Shown here in pieces: positions 1-9,660 of a stretch of 64,000 nt of DNA. A model generated the notes under the pieces. It did not search any database, was not told the origin of the DNA, and saw only the letters and a list, made by a program, of their open reading frames with translations. Positions within the stretch are counted from its first letter, which is position 1. The number at the start of each line of letters is the position of its first letter. The position numbers and the translations under genes are program-made. This stretch comes from Nemorincola sp044225795 (GTDB lineage Bacteria; Bacteroidota; Bacteroidia; Chitinophagales; Chitinophagaceae), in NCBI GenBank assembly GCA_044225795.1, contig JBGAIF010000002.1:434001-498000 (forward strand). The letters run 5' to 3'.

Positions 1-28
1 AACTAATTTGCAGTAAAACAGAACAGGC

Positions 29-718
29 ATGCATAAATCGTTGCTCGTTGTATCTTTTTTCCTTCTTTGCAGCTTCCAGGTATCGGTAGAGAGCCTGACA
101 GATATGATGGTGATGAAGGCGGCAGAATCCCAGCTTGGCGTCTATACTTCTAAAATACTGCCCGGCGATGCAGGCCTTTACGGCTTCAGGAACGAGGACG
201 ATATGGAACTGCTGACCATAGGAAAACCATACCGCATACTGGAATTCAATGAAGATTTCTACTACCATGACCTCGAAGAAGACCACAACTATATCGACAT
301 GAAGCAGGAATGGCGTGTACCGGTTCAGGCTAAAGGTGTGAACAGAGTGTTGCTGACCGTAAAGGGAAACTCAAGCAATTACTCTGTCACAGCGATGGGC
401 GATACGCTGCTGGCACATGAACTACAACACAAGGAAAGCGTCAACGACAGTGATGAATATTACCTGCTGCGCGTACCTGCCCTATCTGCCGACTTCTTTG
501 TGCATGAAGCACATGAAGCATTTGACGAAGCTGTATTCATTCCACTCGCTAATGCCCGGAAAGCAATACCTGCTTTCGGTAAAGATCATACAGCGACCTA
601 TGGCCTTATTGAAGTGCAGAAACAAGTAAAAGCTGCACTGGCAGCAAAAGCTAAGAAAGCAGATCAGAAAGATACGCCTAAACAACCTGCCAGGAAGGGC
701 GGCAAGAAAGCCAAATAG
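29..718 (+). CDS. Secreted hypothetical protein with Lys/Ala-rich tail
   Basis: I do not recognise a family for this 229-residue protein. The first ~20 residues (MHKSLLVVSFFLLCSF...) form a hydrophobic signal peptide, so export is likely. The middle (residues ~60-190) is acidic and Tyr-rich, and contains segments such as LEEDHNYIDMKQEW and LRVPALSADFFVHEAH that suggest a folded domain. The last ~35 residues are a run of Lys, Ala and Pro without predicted structure, which could contact nucleic acid, the cell wall or LPS. The ATG at 29 is the first one available and leads straight into the signal peptide. The stop directly abuts the stop of the convergent gene at 719. Function is unknown. Confidence 0.75.
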   Translation: MHKSLLVVSFFLLCSFQVSVESLTDMMVMKAAESQLGVYTSKILPGDAGLYGFRNEDDMELLTIGKPYRILEFNEDFYYHDLEEDHNYIDMKQEWRVPVQAKGVNRVLLTVKGNSSNYSVTAMGDTLLAHELQHKESVNDSDEYYLLRVPALSADFFVHEAHEAFDEAVFIPLANARKAIPAFGKDHTATYGLIEVQKQVKAALAAKAKKADQKDTPKQPARKGGKKAK

Positions 719-1351
719 CTATTGTTTAGCAGCCGGCACCAATTCTTTACAGATGCCTTTTTGCACAGCTACATTACGCCATGCACGGGTCATTTCGTTG
801 AATAAAGGGATAGCCTCGGTTCCTCCAAAATCGTAGAATTCTGTCATCTCCAGATCGTTAGCGAGGATCTTTGTCACCTCCTTCGCCTTCACGCTATCAC
901 CGACCATAACCAGGTTTATCTTCCTGCTCCTGTATAATGGAGCCAACACCTCATCATACCCTGCGGTGTTGAAGACCTTGACAATGTTCTTAGAACCTGT
1001 GATAGACTGAATACCACAAACAGTTTTTACGAGGTCTTCTTCAGCCGCAAAGACATTTGACGTCACATCTATAATGATCTTTGAACGCACATCTCCCAGC
1101 CAGTAAGCGACCTCACGCACATGCCTCGGCGCAGTAGCCACTACTATGATATCCGCAACTTCAGCAGCCTCTTCTATACTGCACACCGTGATATTGTGAA
1201 GGCTGTAAGATATGCAGGCCAGTTCCTCTCCCTGACGGCACGCCCTGAATACTTTGTGATCTGCAAAAGCAAAACCAAAAGCATATACATCCGCTATCTC
1301 CTCATTTCCGATGACAGCAATATTCATTGATGCCAGTGTCTTATAACTCAT
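719..1351 (-). CDS. NADP-binding F420-oxidoreductase-like protein
   Basis: This 210-residue protein resembles the NADPH-dependent F420 reductase / NADP_oxidoreductase family (Pfam F420_oxidored type). It has an N-terminal beta-strand NIAVIG, the second strand region ADIIVVATAPRHVREVA, the KIIIDVTSN segment after it, and the family motif VKVFNTAGYDEVLAP. The usual GxGxxG dinucleotide loop is degenerate here (GNEEIA), so NADP binding may be altered. Bacteroidota generally lack F420, so the substrate is probably a different redox pair (inference). Translation could start at Met1 or at Met9 (position 1327), just before the Rossmann strand. The gene is convergent with the secreted protein to its left. 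Confidence 0.7.
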   Translation of the reverse strand: MSYKTLASMNIAVIGNEEIADVYAFGFAFADHKVFRACRQGEELACISYSLHNITVCSIEEAAEVADIIVVATAPRHVREVAYWLGDVRSKIIIDVTSNVFAAEEDLVKTVCGIQSITGSKNIVKVFNTAGYDEVLAPLYRSRKINLVMVGDSVKAKEVTKILANDLEMTEFYDFGGTEAIPLFNEMTRAWRNVAVQKGICKELVPAAKQ

Positions 1352-1646
1352 ACCTGTTCATTATTATAGGAATACAACTTCTGCCGCAAAATTCATTGCG
1401 TACAATCTTCGTGGTAAAAGGTATGTATGGTAGTAGTTTTCAAATGTCAGTATAATTATTTGCATTACCAATAACCCTGACCATAACTCCAACCGGGCAT
1501 TTTATTCCGGGTTTGCTATCTAATTGCTTTAATGCAAAGTACACATTTGTTATTTCATCTGAGGAGTAAAGAATACTTTCATCTGTGGCTAATGGCATCT
1601 TTCCTGTGGTCAACGACCCGGCTGCCAACCAGAGAACCCACCGTAC
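1352..1646. other. Intergenic region, no supported gene
   Basis: This is the spacer between the oxidoreductase-like gene start and the OmpA terminator. A 75-codon frame on the minus strand starts inside the terminator stem and has no domain signature, so I do not call it. I see no RNA gene or repeat here. Confidence 0.5.
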
Positions 1647-1681
1647 AAAAAAAGTAAGGGCCGCCACACGGCAGCCCTTAC
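1647..1681 (-). terminator. Intrinsic terminator of the adhesin-ompA unit
   Basis: The arms gtaagggccgcc (1654-1665) and ggcagcccttac (1670-1681) pair with one mismatch around the loop acac. On the minus strand the stem is followed by a run of seven T (1647-1653). It lies 20 bp past the stop of the OmpA-family gene. Confidence 0.85.
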
Positions 1682-1700
1682 TTATTCAAAGAATGAACTA

Positions 1701-3560
1701 TTACTTATTGTGCTTCAACGTCATTGTCACACGACGGTTCTTAGCCCTTCCTTCCGGTGTATCGTTAGGAGCAACCGGATTATCAAGACCGTGACCGATG
1801 GTCTTCAGACGTTTAACAGAGATACCGTTGTTCTGGAGGTAAGTCCTCACGGCAGCAGCACGTCTGTCAGAGAGGCGCTTGTTGTAGCCGGCTGAACCAG
1901 TGTTATCTGTGTAGCCATCTATCAAAATAGTAGCGCTTTCGTCTTCGTTGAGCTCTATCACTGCTTCCATCAGTATCGGGTAAGAAGCAGGGTGTATGGT
2001 TGCCTGGTCGAGATCGAAGAGGATCGGCGTAGCCACATCAACTCTTGCGCCCTTACCTTCTATCACCTGAGGTGGTAACGGACAACCATTGTTGCTCTTC
2101 GGACCGTACTCATCCGGACACTTATCATCCTTATCAGGTATGCCATCACCATCCTTATCAGGACAACCATGGAATACAGCCAGACCAGGAACATCAGGAC
2201 AAGCATCATCCTTATCGGCGATACCGTCGCCATCCTTATCAGGACATCCGTGAGTGCTAACCGGGCCAGGCTGAGTAGGACACTTGTCATCCTTATCAGG
2301 GATACCATCGCCATCTGTATCAGGACATCCGTGGAACTTAGCAATACCAGGAACAGTAACGCAAGAGTCGTCAATATCAGGAATACCATCACCATCACGG
2401 TCAGGACATCCTTTGTATATCCACAAGCCGGAGTCAGGTACGCAACGATCCCATTTGTCAGGCAAGCCATCCTTATCCCTATCCTTAGGCGGATGAATGA
2501 ACCAGCGCAGGCCAAGGTTTGCCCCGTAAGACTGATAAATGCTGGAACTAACTGAGCTGGTAAGCGAATGATACTCTCCTACCTTATCGGTAAGTTTATA
2601 ACCATTCTGAACATGATTTGTTACCGGCTGGTACATGTAGTACAGCCCTACATTAAGCGCCAACCTGTCGTTGAAGAAGAAGTTAACCGCAGGTCTCAGG
2701 ATAATGCCAAGAGAACCTGTTGTGTAGTTTGTTTTACCAGTATTCTTATCAACAGCCTGGTTGAGAGCCACGTTATACCCTTGCGCACGATAAGACTTGA
2801 ATGTGTCAACGGGGCTTGATCCGGCAGTTCTGCCGATCTGAGCCTTGGTGATCATCCAGTCATTCTTATCCGGAACGATGTTGTTGTCATACTCAGGAAC
2901 ATCTCCCTTATCGAACGAGTGCTTGTAAATAGCCTGGTAGTCGAAAGAAGCGTCTGTAGTGTATGCATTCTGCATCTGCAGGTTATACATAACGCCCGCA
3001 TCGGCAGTAAAACCTATTCTGCGGGTAAAGCGGCATTTATATTTAAGAACGAGCGGCAGATTCATATTGGTGATCTCCAGCTTCTCCGTAATGGGATGGT
3101 TTGCTGTCACCCACTGCCTGAATGTTTCACCAAATCCGTCAACAGACTGGTACTGAACATCAAACTTGTCGAGTGATAACTCTCCCATCTGGCGCAGATA
3201 ATTGAAGCCAAGACCGACTCCAAAATGCGCCTTTGTGCCAAAGAAATATCCAAGCTGAAGCTCAGCGCCATAAGAAACGCCTTTAGAGAACTTCATATTG
3301 CCGGTATTGGTGAGCGCACCAATGTAGTTAGCATAATTAGGATAGGTATTGGCCGCCTTCAGGTCCTGAGTAAGCAACCCACCCATAAGATTAAAATCCA
3401 ACACAAAATGAGACAAGAAGCTGTCTGCTTTCCACTCGGGCCTAAGACTGTCTATATCCTTCCTGGTGCTATCCGTACTATTGGCCACAGGAGCCTTAGA
3501 CTGGGCCGACGCCGAGAAAAAGCCACCTGCTGCAAGTAACAATAAAGCTATTTTTTTCAT
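1701..3560 (-). CDS. OmpA-family outer membrane protein with TSP3 repeats
   Basis: This outer membrane protein, 619 residues long, probably anchors the envelope to peptidoglycan. A signal peptide (residues 1-19, ending SASA-Q) precedes a beta-barrel-like region (~45-355) with alternating aromatic strands. Five thrombospondin type-3 calcium-binding repeats of the form DxDGDGIPDxDDxCP follow (~360-490). The C-terminal OmpA domain (~510-615) carries the peptidoglycan-binding signature, with TDNTGS (Asp) and LSDRRA (Arg). The gene starts 24 bp after the 1829-residue adhesin gene on the same strand and ends in a strong terminator, so the two are probably co-transcribed. Its barrel could serve as a surface partner for the secreted adhesin (inference). 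Confidence 0.93.
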   Translation of the reverse strand: MKKIALLLLAAGGFFSASAQSKAPVANSTDSTRKDIDSLRPEWKADSFLSHFVLDFNLMGGLLTQDLKAANTYPNYANYIGALTNTGNMKFSKGVSYGAELQLGYFFGTKAHFGVGLGFNYLRQMGELSLDKFDVQYQSVDGFGETFRQWVTANHPITEKLEITNMNLPLVLKYKCRFTRRIGFTADAGVMYNLQMQNAYTTDASFDYQAIYKHSFDKGDVPEYDNNIVPDKNDWMITKAQIGRTAGSSPVDTFKSYRAQGYNVALNQAVDKNTGKTNYTTGSLGIILRPAVNFFFNDRLALNVGLYYMYQPVTNHVQNGYKLTDKVGEYHSLTSSVSSSIYQSYGANLGLRWFIHPPKDRDKDGLPDKWDRCVPDSGLWIYKGCPDRDGDGIPDIDDSCVTVPGIAKFHGCPDTDGDGIPDKDDKCPTQPGPVSTHGCPDKDGDGIADKDDACPDVPGLAVFHGCPDKDGDGIPDKDDKCPDEYGPKSNNGCPLPPQVIEGKGARVDVATPILFDLDQATIHPASYPILMEAVIELNEDESATILIDGYTDNTGSAGYNKRLSDRRAAAVRTYLQNNGISVKRLKTIGHGLDNPVAPNDTPEGRAKNRRVTMTLKHNK

Positions 3561-3584
3561 CTATCCGATTTTTAATGTTGAATA

Positions 3585-6500
3585 TTAGTTTTTAATGAAC
3601 CTTGATGTGGCAATTTTAACTCCGTTGCGATAGCAATCTACAACGTAACAACCAGCAGCAAGATTAGACACATCTATTGATGCTTTACGGTTCACCACAT
3701 CAGCAGTGTTGAGCTTCTGGCCCAGCATATTCACTACATCTACAGTCATCGTACCATCAATAGAGCTATTTATTTCCACATTAATATTATCCTGAGTCGG
3801 GTTAGGGAATACACGCACATCGGTAAAGTCTGCATTCACTTCGTTCACAGCGGTCGGCGCGTTGAAATATGACTTCTGCTTACAACCATTATGAATTGTC
3901 ATAACCCAGTAACGCTTGTGCTGGAAGTCGGCATTAGGCAGATAGTAGTTCTGCAGGTTCGCACCCTGGAACTCAGTAGATGCAAATGTTTCGATGTCAT
4001 CACAACCCCACTGGTAAGAATCCATATCACTTTGCAGGCAGATGAACTGACCCTGGTGATAAATGATCCTCGGAGCATCGGCAACACCATAACCTACGTT
4101 AACCTGTATGCTATCCTTGTAGATACAACCTGTAGCAAGTATGGTACCCTTCATGATCACGAATGATGTACCCGGATTGTTGAAGTTTACGTATGCATGC
4201 TGATGGTTTGCTGTTGATGACCAAACCTGCGCGTTAGTTGCAGACCAATCGAACTGCACACCCGCATCCGGAGGAGCCGCCGCGTCAAATGTCTGGAACA
4301 TCATGTTGGAGCAAGGACCGTTAGGCGTATTCGTAGAGATCGCAGGAAGCTTCGGAGCAGGGTTAACCAACAGTTTCACCTGATCGTAGAACTGGTTGAT
4401 ACAACCATTAGCCGATAACCTGAATTTGTACGTCACGTAGTGATACTTAAAGTCGGTAGCTACAAGAGTATTGTAATCACCACCCCAAACATCGCCTGAT
4501 CCGAAGCTTGTAGCCGGGCTGATACCATTTACTGTATCACGCTTCCAGTCGAATGTAGTACCATCTACATAGCTTGTAGGATGATAATAGAACGGGAAGT
4601 CGCTACATACATAATGCGGCGTAAGCGTTGATGACAACCTTGGTGTAGGATGTACTGTCACGTTACGTGTAACAGAAGCACCTACACAACCATTGGCCGA
4701 AGGCGTGATGGTATAAACAGTGGTCACATCAACATTTGTTGTATTGGCAAGACCTTCATTGATGAAGTTCGTAGTACCTGTAGTACCTACATTAGAGATA
4801 CCGGAAACATAATCGCGGCTCCACATAAATGTAGCACCGTTAACGTTGCTCAATATCATATACTTGCCCATGCCAAAGCTGTCACATATAGAAGTGTCGG
4901 CCAGAGAGCTTGTGATCTTAGGTGTAGGATTGATCATAGCATGTACCGTATCGTTGCTGGTACAAGAAGCATAATCAACCGTTACGAGATAGTCAACTTT
5001 TACCGGCTTGCTGGTAGTATCAGTGAACGTCTGGTTGATAGTACCTGTTCCGAACGAACCGCTTGTCGTTGTTACACCACTTACTACAGGGCGTATCCAT
5101 GAGAAAGTAGTTCCCGGAGTTGAGCTTGCAAAATTGTACATGAACGGAGTTCCGCTACATACGCCGGCCGGAGTCCTGGTACTGGTCATAACCGGTATCG
5201 GGTTAACCATCTGCCATACTGTATCATCAGGGGCAGAACAACCATCGGCGCTCAACTGGAACCTGTAAGGAACGTTGAATGGCAATGTGGTAACGTTGGT
5301 CAAAGTCTCATTGATGACGCCACTATTTGTATTTCCGCCTTCAAGTATCGGAGCATACATAGAGCGATCCCACTTAAGATCAGCGCCTGGTGTAGCACTT
5401 GTAGGAGTATATGAGTTCATGCTACCAGAACACATGTCGGGCATAGCATGAGCACTTGACAGTTTTGGTATCGGCTTAACAAACAAATTCACGTTCTGAT
5501 GATTGTCACAGCCATTTGCAGTAAGGGTGAATGTAAATAGTACATTGATCATTACCGGAGCTATACTGCCCTGCATTTCGCTTACACCGCCTGTTCCGCT
5601 CATAGCAGGCACTGTAGACCCGGCAGGTGAATTATGCTGCCAAGCATAAGTGGTACCGGTAGTAGCTGATGCAGGTGTGTATACAAACAAATCACCCGAG
5701 CAAACTGTATCTTTTTGTTTAGACGTAAATACAGGGGTCGGGTTAATAGTTACATTAACATATTCCGTGTCCTTACAACCATTGGCCTCAAGCGCATACT
5801 GGTAAATAGCAACTGCAGGATAAGTGAATGTATCTACCAGAGTCTCATTAGGATCTCCTGAACCTGTGTTTGCAGCATTGCTGATACCGGAAGCAAGGTC
5901 ACGAGACCAGTCAAATGTAGTACCGGAAGTTGCGCTGGTAGCGTTGTATGTAATAGCAGTATTGCTACAGTAAGCAGCAGGAGTAAGAGAACTATTCAGC
6001 TTAGGTGTAGGATTCACTGTTATCACAAAAGTATCGCTAACACCAACACAACCCGTAACAGGCTCAACAGGCATCACGATAAAGTTTGCCACGGCCGGAG
6101 CAGTTCCGGCATTCGTACCAGTTACTGAACTGATATCTACAGAGTCAACAGCAGCAATGCCAATTGTTGGATCATCATTTGTCCAGTGGAACACTGTACC
6201 GGGTATTGAACCTGTGAAGGTAACACCTGATATCATGTCTCCATTACAAATAGTCTGATCTGTTGTAGGATCCACTGTAGGGAGCGGGTCTACTGTTACC
6301 GTGAACGGATATGTGTTGCTGCAAATACCATTGCTGATAGTCACCGTTGCATTATAAGTGCCCGGCAGTGCATTAGCAGGAACCGTAACAGGGAAAGAAG
6401 ATGAAGGAAGCGTAGTAGATGCCACATCAACAAAACCCTGACCTTCTGCTACCGGATCGTAGTCTATAGAGTACATCGCGATCGTTGTATAGTTGATCAC

Positions 6501-9074
6501 AATGCTACCATTTCCATTATTATATCCAGGAGTATGTGTCACCAGCGTAGTAGTCACCGGATCGTTGTATGACGAACCGCCGCCACCGCCATTCCACATA
6601 CCACCGCCACCGCCGTAGTAGCCACCGCCACCACCGCCAGAGATACCCTGAATGCTGCCATATCCTCCTAAACCGAGTGTACCATTACTTCCGGGGATCC
6701 AGCCGCCTGAATATGTGGCACCTGTGCCACCGGCTACCTGGTTACCACCACCTGAAATAACACCGTCCTTATTAGCCTGGCTGTTTCCGCCTGTAAGGCC
6801 ACCACCTACACCACCAGCGTATGCGCCGAAGAAATTATCCCAGCCATTACCGCCACCACCACCGGCTACAACAGCACGGTCAGTAAGCGCCTGGCCATTC
6901 ACACGAATATCGGAAGCACCACCGCCACCACCTGCTGAGCCAACACCAGGATAGTAATAAGCGTTACCGCCGCCATTATAACCACCTGCAGCGCCAAACA
7001 CGGAACCATTGAAGCCGCGGCCGCCTACATAGAAATAGAGCGTCTGGAAAGGACTAACATTTAGAACACCCTGCGCACGCGCGCCCTTACCTGGGTTTGG
7101 TGAAGGACTCACGTCATCGCTACCGCCTATAGCGCCGACCATATCGAAGCTAATGCTGGTGATACCATCCGGAACAATGAATGACTGCGGATTAGGGTTA
7201 CCACCGAGGAAACTATACGTGTTTGAGTATGAACCTATATTAATAAGATTTGAGAAAGAAACGCTTGTAGAAGTAACGCCGGAACAAATCTCTGGATTTG
7301 AACCAAGCGTAAACATGGGAAGCGGGTTGGTAGTCACCGCGAAACTTGTAGGTTGACCAACGCAACCAAACTCGGTAGGAGTTACTGTGAACACCCCAAC
7401 GAGTGGCCCTGATGTACTGTTTGCCGCAGTAAATGACAATGTGCCTGAACCAATAGCAGGAGCGCCTATGGCCGTGTTGCTGTTAACCCAGTCGTAGGTA
7501 GGCGAGGTACCAAGAGATGTAGTGAAAGGTATGTTCACCAGATCACCATCGCAATGTACTTCACTTGAAACCGGCATTACATCCGGTGTCTGCTTCACTT
7601 CTACGGTAAATGGATAATCAGTAGAGCAAACCCCGTTGCTGATCGTGAGCGTTGCATTGTAGAATGCTGCCGGTGCACCAGCGGGAACTATAATCGGGAA
7701 GTTGCCGGCAGGAATAGAAGCCGCAGGAACATTCGCGAAACCATATGATTGTGCCGTAGCATCGTAAGTGATCGTGTACGAACCAACGGTGTTGTATGAT
7801 AAGGTGACATAACCGCTACCTGAATTGCAGGCAGGAGTAACCGTAACAGAAGATGTCATGAGCGGATCTGTATAAGATGAACCACCGCCACCACCATTGA
7901 ATATACCGCCGCCGCCGCCGAAGTAGCCGCCGCCGCCGCCGCCAGATACGCCCTGAGAGCTACCGTCACCGGCGATGTTGTTAACACCCGGATTGCCGGG
8001 AGTGTAGCCAGTATATGTTGCGCCAGTACCGGCACCAACCTGTGAGCCGCCTGTAGCAAAAGAACCATCGCTGTTTGGTGTGCCGTCGATGCCGTTAACG
8101 TCACCACCATCGCCTCCATTCATGGAGCCAAGAAGGAAGTCGTTACCACCACCAGCACCACCACCTGCTACTGCGACACGGTTGCTAAGCGCAAAACCGC
8201 CAACACGTATATCAGACGCACCACCACCGCCGCCGCCGCAGCCGTTAGCAGGGTCAAAGAAAGCATTACCACCACCATTGAAACCACCGGCAGCACCATA
8301 TGCAGAACCATTGGCACCCGCAACACCAACATAAATATTCAACTGATCGTTTGGATTAACGGCCAATGCGCCCTGAACACAAGCACCTTTACCGCCGTTA
8401 GTTGCACCACTCACATTATCAGATCCACCAACACCACCTGCGATGTCGAAATAAATTGTATTCACACCTACAGGAACAATAAACGCATCGGGATAGCCAA
8501 TTGCGCCCTTTGATACTGACACAAGACCTACGTTGGTAAGTGCTGAGTAAGGTAAAGACGACGAAGTAGATCCCGTACATACTGAAGGCAATGTACCTAA
8601 TGTCAATGCGGGTGCACCATTTATGGTAATGAAGAATGAATAATAGATGGTACCGTCAGCACCGTTGTCTACCTGTATCTGAAAATAATCACTACCTGAA
8701 AAACCACTAGGCGGTGTGTATACAACACCAGCTATACTTACAGTACCACCAGCTCCGGTGTTCAAAGTAACGGGAAGTCCACTTATGGACCCGCCACTGG
8801 AGGGTGTTGATGATACAGAAAATATCTCATCCTGAGCTGGATCCGGGTCCGTGACTGTCAGATAAGAGCTGATGTCTATGCTGTTGTTCTCGCACGCAGA
8901 CAAAACAATTGTATTCCCTGCCAATGGTACCGGTGTGGTTTGCGCACCACTTCTCAAGGGCATAGAAAGCAACAGTACCCCCGCAAAGAAGAGAGAACGC
9001 ATCAAGCGATAGTACCTTAGATTTTTCTTAGCAAACCCCGTCCCAGTGTAGAAAAGTCCTGATCCCATATTCAT
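3585..9074 (-). CDS. Giant T9SS-secreted protein with two glycine-rich modules and PKD-like repeats
   Basis: This is a predicted surface-exposed or secreted adhesin of 1829 residues. Hydrophobic residues ~26-45 form the signal peptide, ending SGAQ. Two glycine-rich modules of the ALK/LTK receptor type lie at ~200-430 and ~630-860. Both contain GGGGGASDIR followed by an (A/V)VAGGG(A/G)GG stretch, and both end in GGGGGSSY. After them come seven or more PKD-like repeats of ~90 residues with the pattern CSG..F.Y.P.S...GTTF.W.R and a second Cys in NGC. The last ~75 residues (VFPNPTQDN..., MLGQ, YVV, SRFIKN) are a T9SS type A sorting domain. The coding frame opens at 9074, but an ATG at 9002 (MRSLFFAG...) would give a more usual signal peptide. 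It likely forms an operon with the downstream ompA-like gene. Confidence 0.88.
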   Translation of the reverse strand: MNMGSGLFYTGTGFAKKNLRYYRLMRSLFFAGVLLLSMPLRSGAQTTPVPLAGNTIVLSACENNSIDISSYLTVTDPDPAQDEIFSVSSTPSSGGSISGLPVTLNTGAGGTVSIAGVVYTPPSGFSGSDYFQIQVDNGADGTIYYSFFITINGAPALTLGTLPSVCTGSTSSSLPYSALTNVGLVSVSKGAIGYPDAFIVPVGVNTIYFDIAGGVGGSDNVSGATNGGKGACVQGALAVNPNDQLNIYVGVAGANGSAYGAAGGFNGGGNAFFDPANGCGGGGGGASDIRVGGFALSNRVAVAGGGAGGGNDFLLGSMNGGDGGDVNGIDGTPNSDGSFATGGSQVGAGTGATYTGYTPGNPGVNNIAGDGSSQGVSGGGGGGYFGGGGGIFNGGGGGSSYTDPLMTSSVTVTPACNSGSGYVTLSYNTVGSYTITYDATAQSYGFANVPAASIPAGNFPIIVPAGAPAAFYNATLTISNGVCSTDYPFTVEVKQTPDVMPVSSEVHCDGDLVNIPFTTSLGTSPTYDWVNSNTAIGAPAIGSGTLSFTAANSTSGPLVGVFTVTPTEFGCVGQPTSFAVTTNPLPMFTLGSNPEICSGVTSTSVSFSNLINIGSYSNTYSFLGGNPNPQSFIVPDGITSISFDMVGAIGGSDDVSPSPNPGKGARAQGVLNVSPFQTLYFYVGGRGFNGSVFGAAGGYNGGGNAYYYPGVGSAGGGGGASDIRVNGQALTDRAVVAGGGGGNGWDNFFGAYAGGVGGGLTGGNSQANKDGVISGGGNQVAGGTGATYSGGWIPGSNGTLGLGGYGSIQGISGGGGGGYYGGGGGMWNGGGGGSSYNDPVTTTLVTHTPGYNNGNGSIVINYTTIAMYSIDYDPVAEGQGFVDVASTTLPSSSFPVTVPANALPGTYNATVTISNGICSNTYPFTVTVDPLPTVDPTTDQTICNGDMISGVTFTGSIPGTVFHWTNDDPTIGIAAVDSVDISSVTGTNAGTAPAVANFIVMPVEPVTGCVGVSDTFVITVNPTPKLNSSLTPAAYCSNTAITYNATSATSGTTFDWSRDLASGISNAANTGSGDPNETLVDTFTYPAVAIYQYALEANGCKDTEYVNVTINPTPVFTSKQKDTVCSGDLFVYTPASATTGTTYAWQHNSPAGSTVPAMSGTGGVSEMQGSIAPVMINVLFTFTLTANGCDNHQNVNLFVKPIPKLSSAHAMPDMCSGSMNSYTPTSATPGADLKWDRSMYAPILEGGNTNSGVINETLTNVTTLPFNVPYRFQLSADGCSAPDDTVWQMVNPIPVMTSTRTPAGVCSGTPFMYNFASSTPGTTFSWIRPVVSGVTTTSGSFGTGTINQTFTDTTSKPVKVDYLVTVDYASCTSNDTVHAMINPTPKITSSLADTSICDSFGMGKYMILSNVNGATFMWSRDYVSGISNVGTTGTTNFINEGLANTTNVDVTTVYTITPSANGCVGASVTRNVTVHPTPRLSSTLTPHYVCSDFPFYYHPTSYVDGTTFDWKRDTVNGISPATSFGSGDVWGGDYNTLVATDFKYHYVTYKFRLSANGCINQFYDQVKLLVNPAPKLPAISTNTPNGPCSNMMFQTFDAAAPPDAGVQFDWSATNAQVWSSTANHQHAYVNFNNPGTSFVIMKGTILATGCIYKDSIQVNVGYGVADAPRIIYHQGQFICLQSDMDSYQWGCDDIETFASTEFQGANLQNYYLPNADFQHKRYWVMTIHNGCKQKSYFNAPTAVNEVNADFTDVRVFPNPTQDNINVEINSSIDGTMTVDVVNMLGQKLNTADVVNRKASIDVSNLAAGCYVVDCYRNGVKIATSRFIKN

Positions 9075-9609
9075 TTTAGTTTATGAAACAATGCCGAAAA
9101 ATAATGAAAAAATAATGAAATAAAACCGTTTTGTTATAATTTTTATAAAAAAAACAAAATACGCCCTTCTTCTTCACTTACCGCTAACACCAGCGGCAAG
9201 TCTATAAAGAGCCACCAACAAGCATTTTGGCCGAAATGCACGAAAAAGTCCGCATTTTTTGCCAACCCGAAAAAACCTTCAGATCGAAACATGAAAATGC
9301 GATTTTGAGGTGCAATTTCCTATATGATCCTTTGGGAAAAATCAATGGCAAACACTAATCCTAAGTTAAACAAAAAAAAGTTAAAAAAAAAGTCTCAGAC
9401 GGGTATTTATACCTACTTAACCAATGCTTTGCAAAAAATTCATATTGCATGAGTAAGACTGTACGACTAAAAGGAACAGAATGTTTAAAAAAATCACCGA
9501 AAAAAGCTGGTTTATCGCCGGTGAAATATTCGTTTCCCGCCGGAATAAATACGCCCCCCAACATGATAATCCCGTCTTTGACCGGCATGAAACAGGAATT
9601 ATAAATAAC
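9075..9609. other. AT-rich leader between giant adhesin genes
   Basis: This stretch of about 535 bp upstream of the 1829-residue gene has no supported coding sequence. Short frames here lack any domain. On the minus strand a TATTTTG element (9161 back to 9155), one base shorter than the Bacteroidota -7 consensus, lies ~80 bp before the gene start. It is a weak promoter candidate. Confidence 0.45.
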
Positions 9610-9640
9610 GAAGCAGCCCCTCTCGAGGAGGGGCTGCTTC
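9610..9640 (-). terminator. Hairpin terminator after 1807-residue adhesin gene
   Basis: A perfect 13-bp stem (gaagcagcccctc at 9610-9622 with gaggggctgcttc at 9628-9640) has a 5-base loop and lies 20 bp beyond the stop codon. The downstream tract on the minus strand (gttatttataatt) is T-rich but broken, so it is a less canonical terminator than the one at 15405. Confidence 0.7.
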
Positions 9641-9660
9641 TTCAAAAAGACTTCAAAATA

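Noticed and set aside
1440..1667. 75-codon minus-strand frame beginning MAALTFFVRW
   Set aside because: Its start lies inside the ompA terminator stem, and no domain or promoter supports it.
2045..2555. Overlapping frames across the TSP3 repeats
   Set aside because: The repeated DGDGIPD codons create open shadow frames on both strands, and the OmpA frame is clearly the coding one.
6569..8334. Long Pro/Ala/Leu-rich frames antisense to or shifted from the glycine-rich modules
   Set aside because: Glycine codons read in other frames always give Pro, Ala or Leu runs. They are shadows of the 1829-residue gene.
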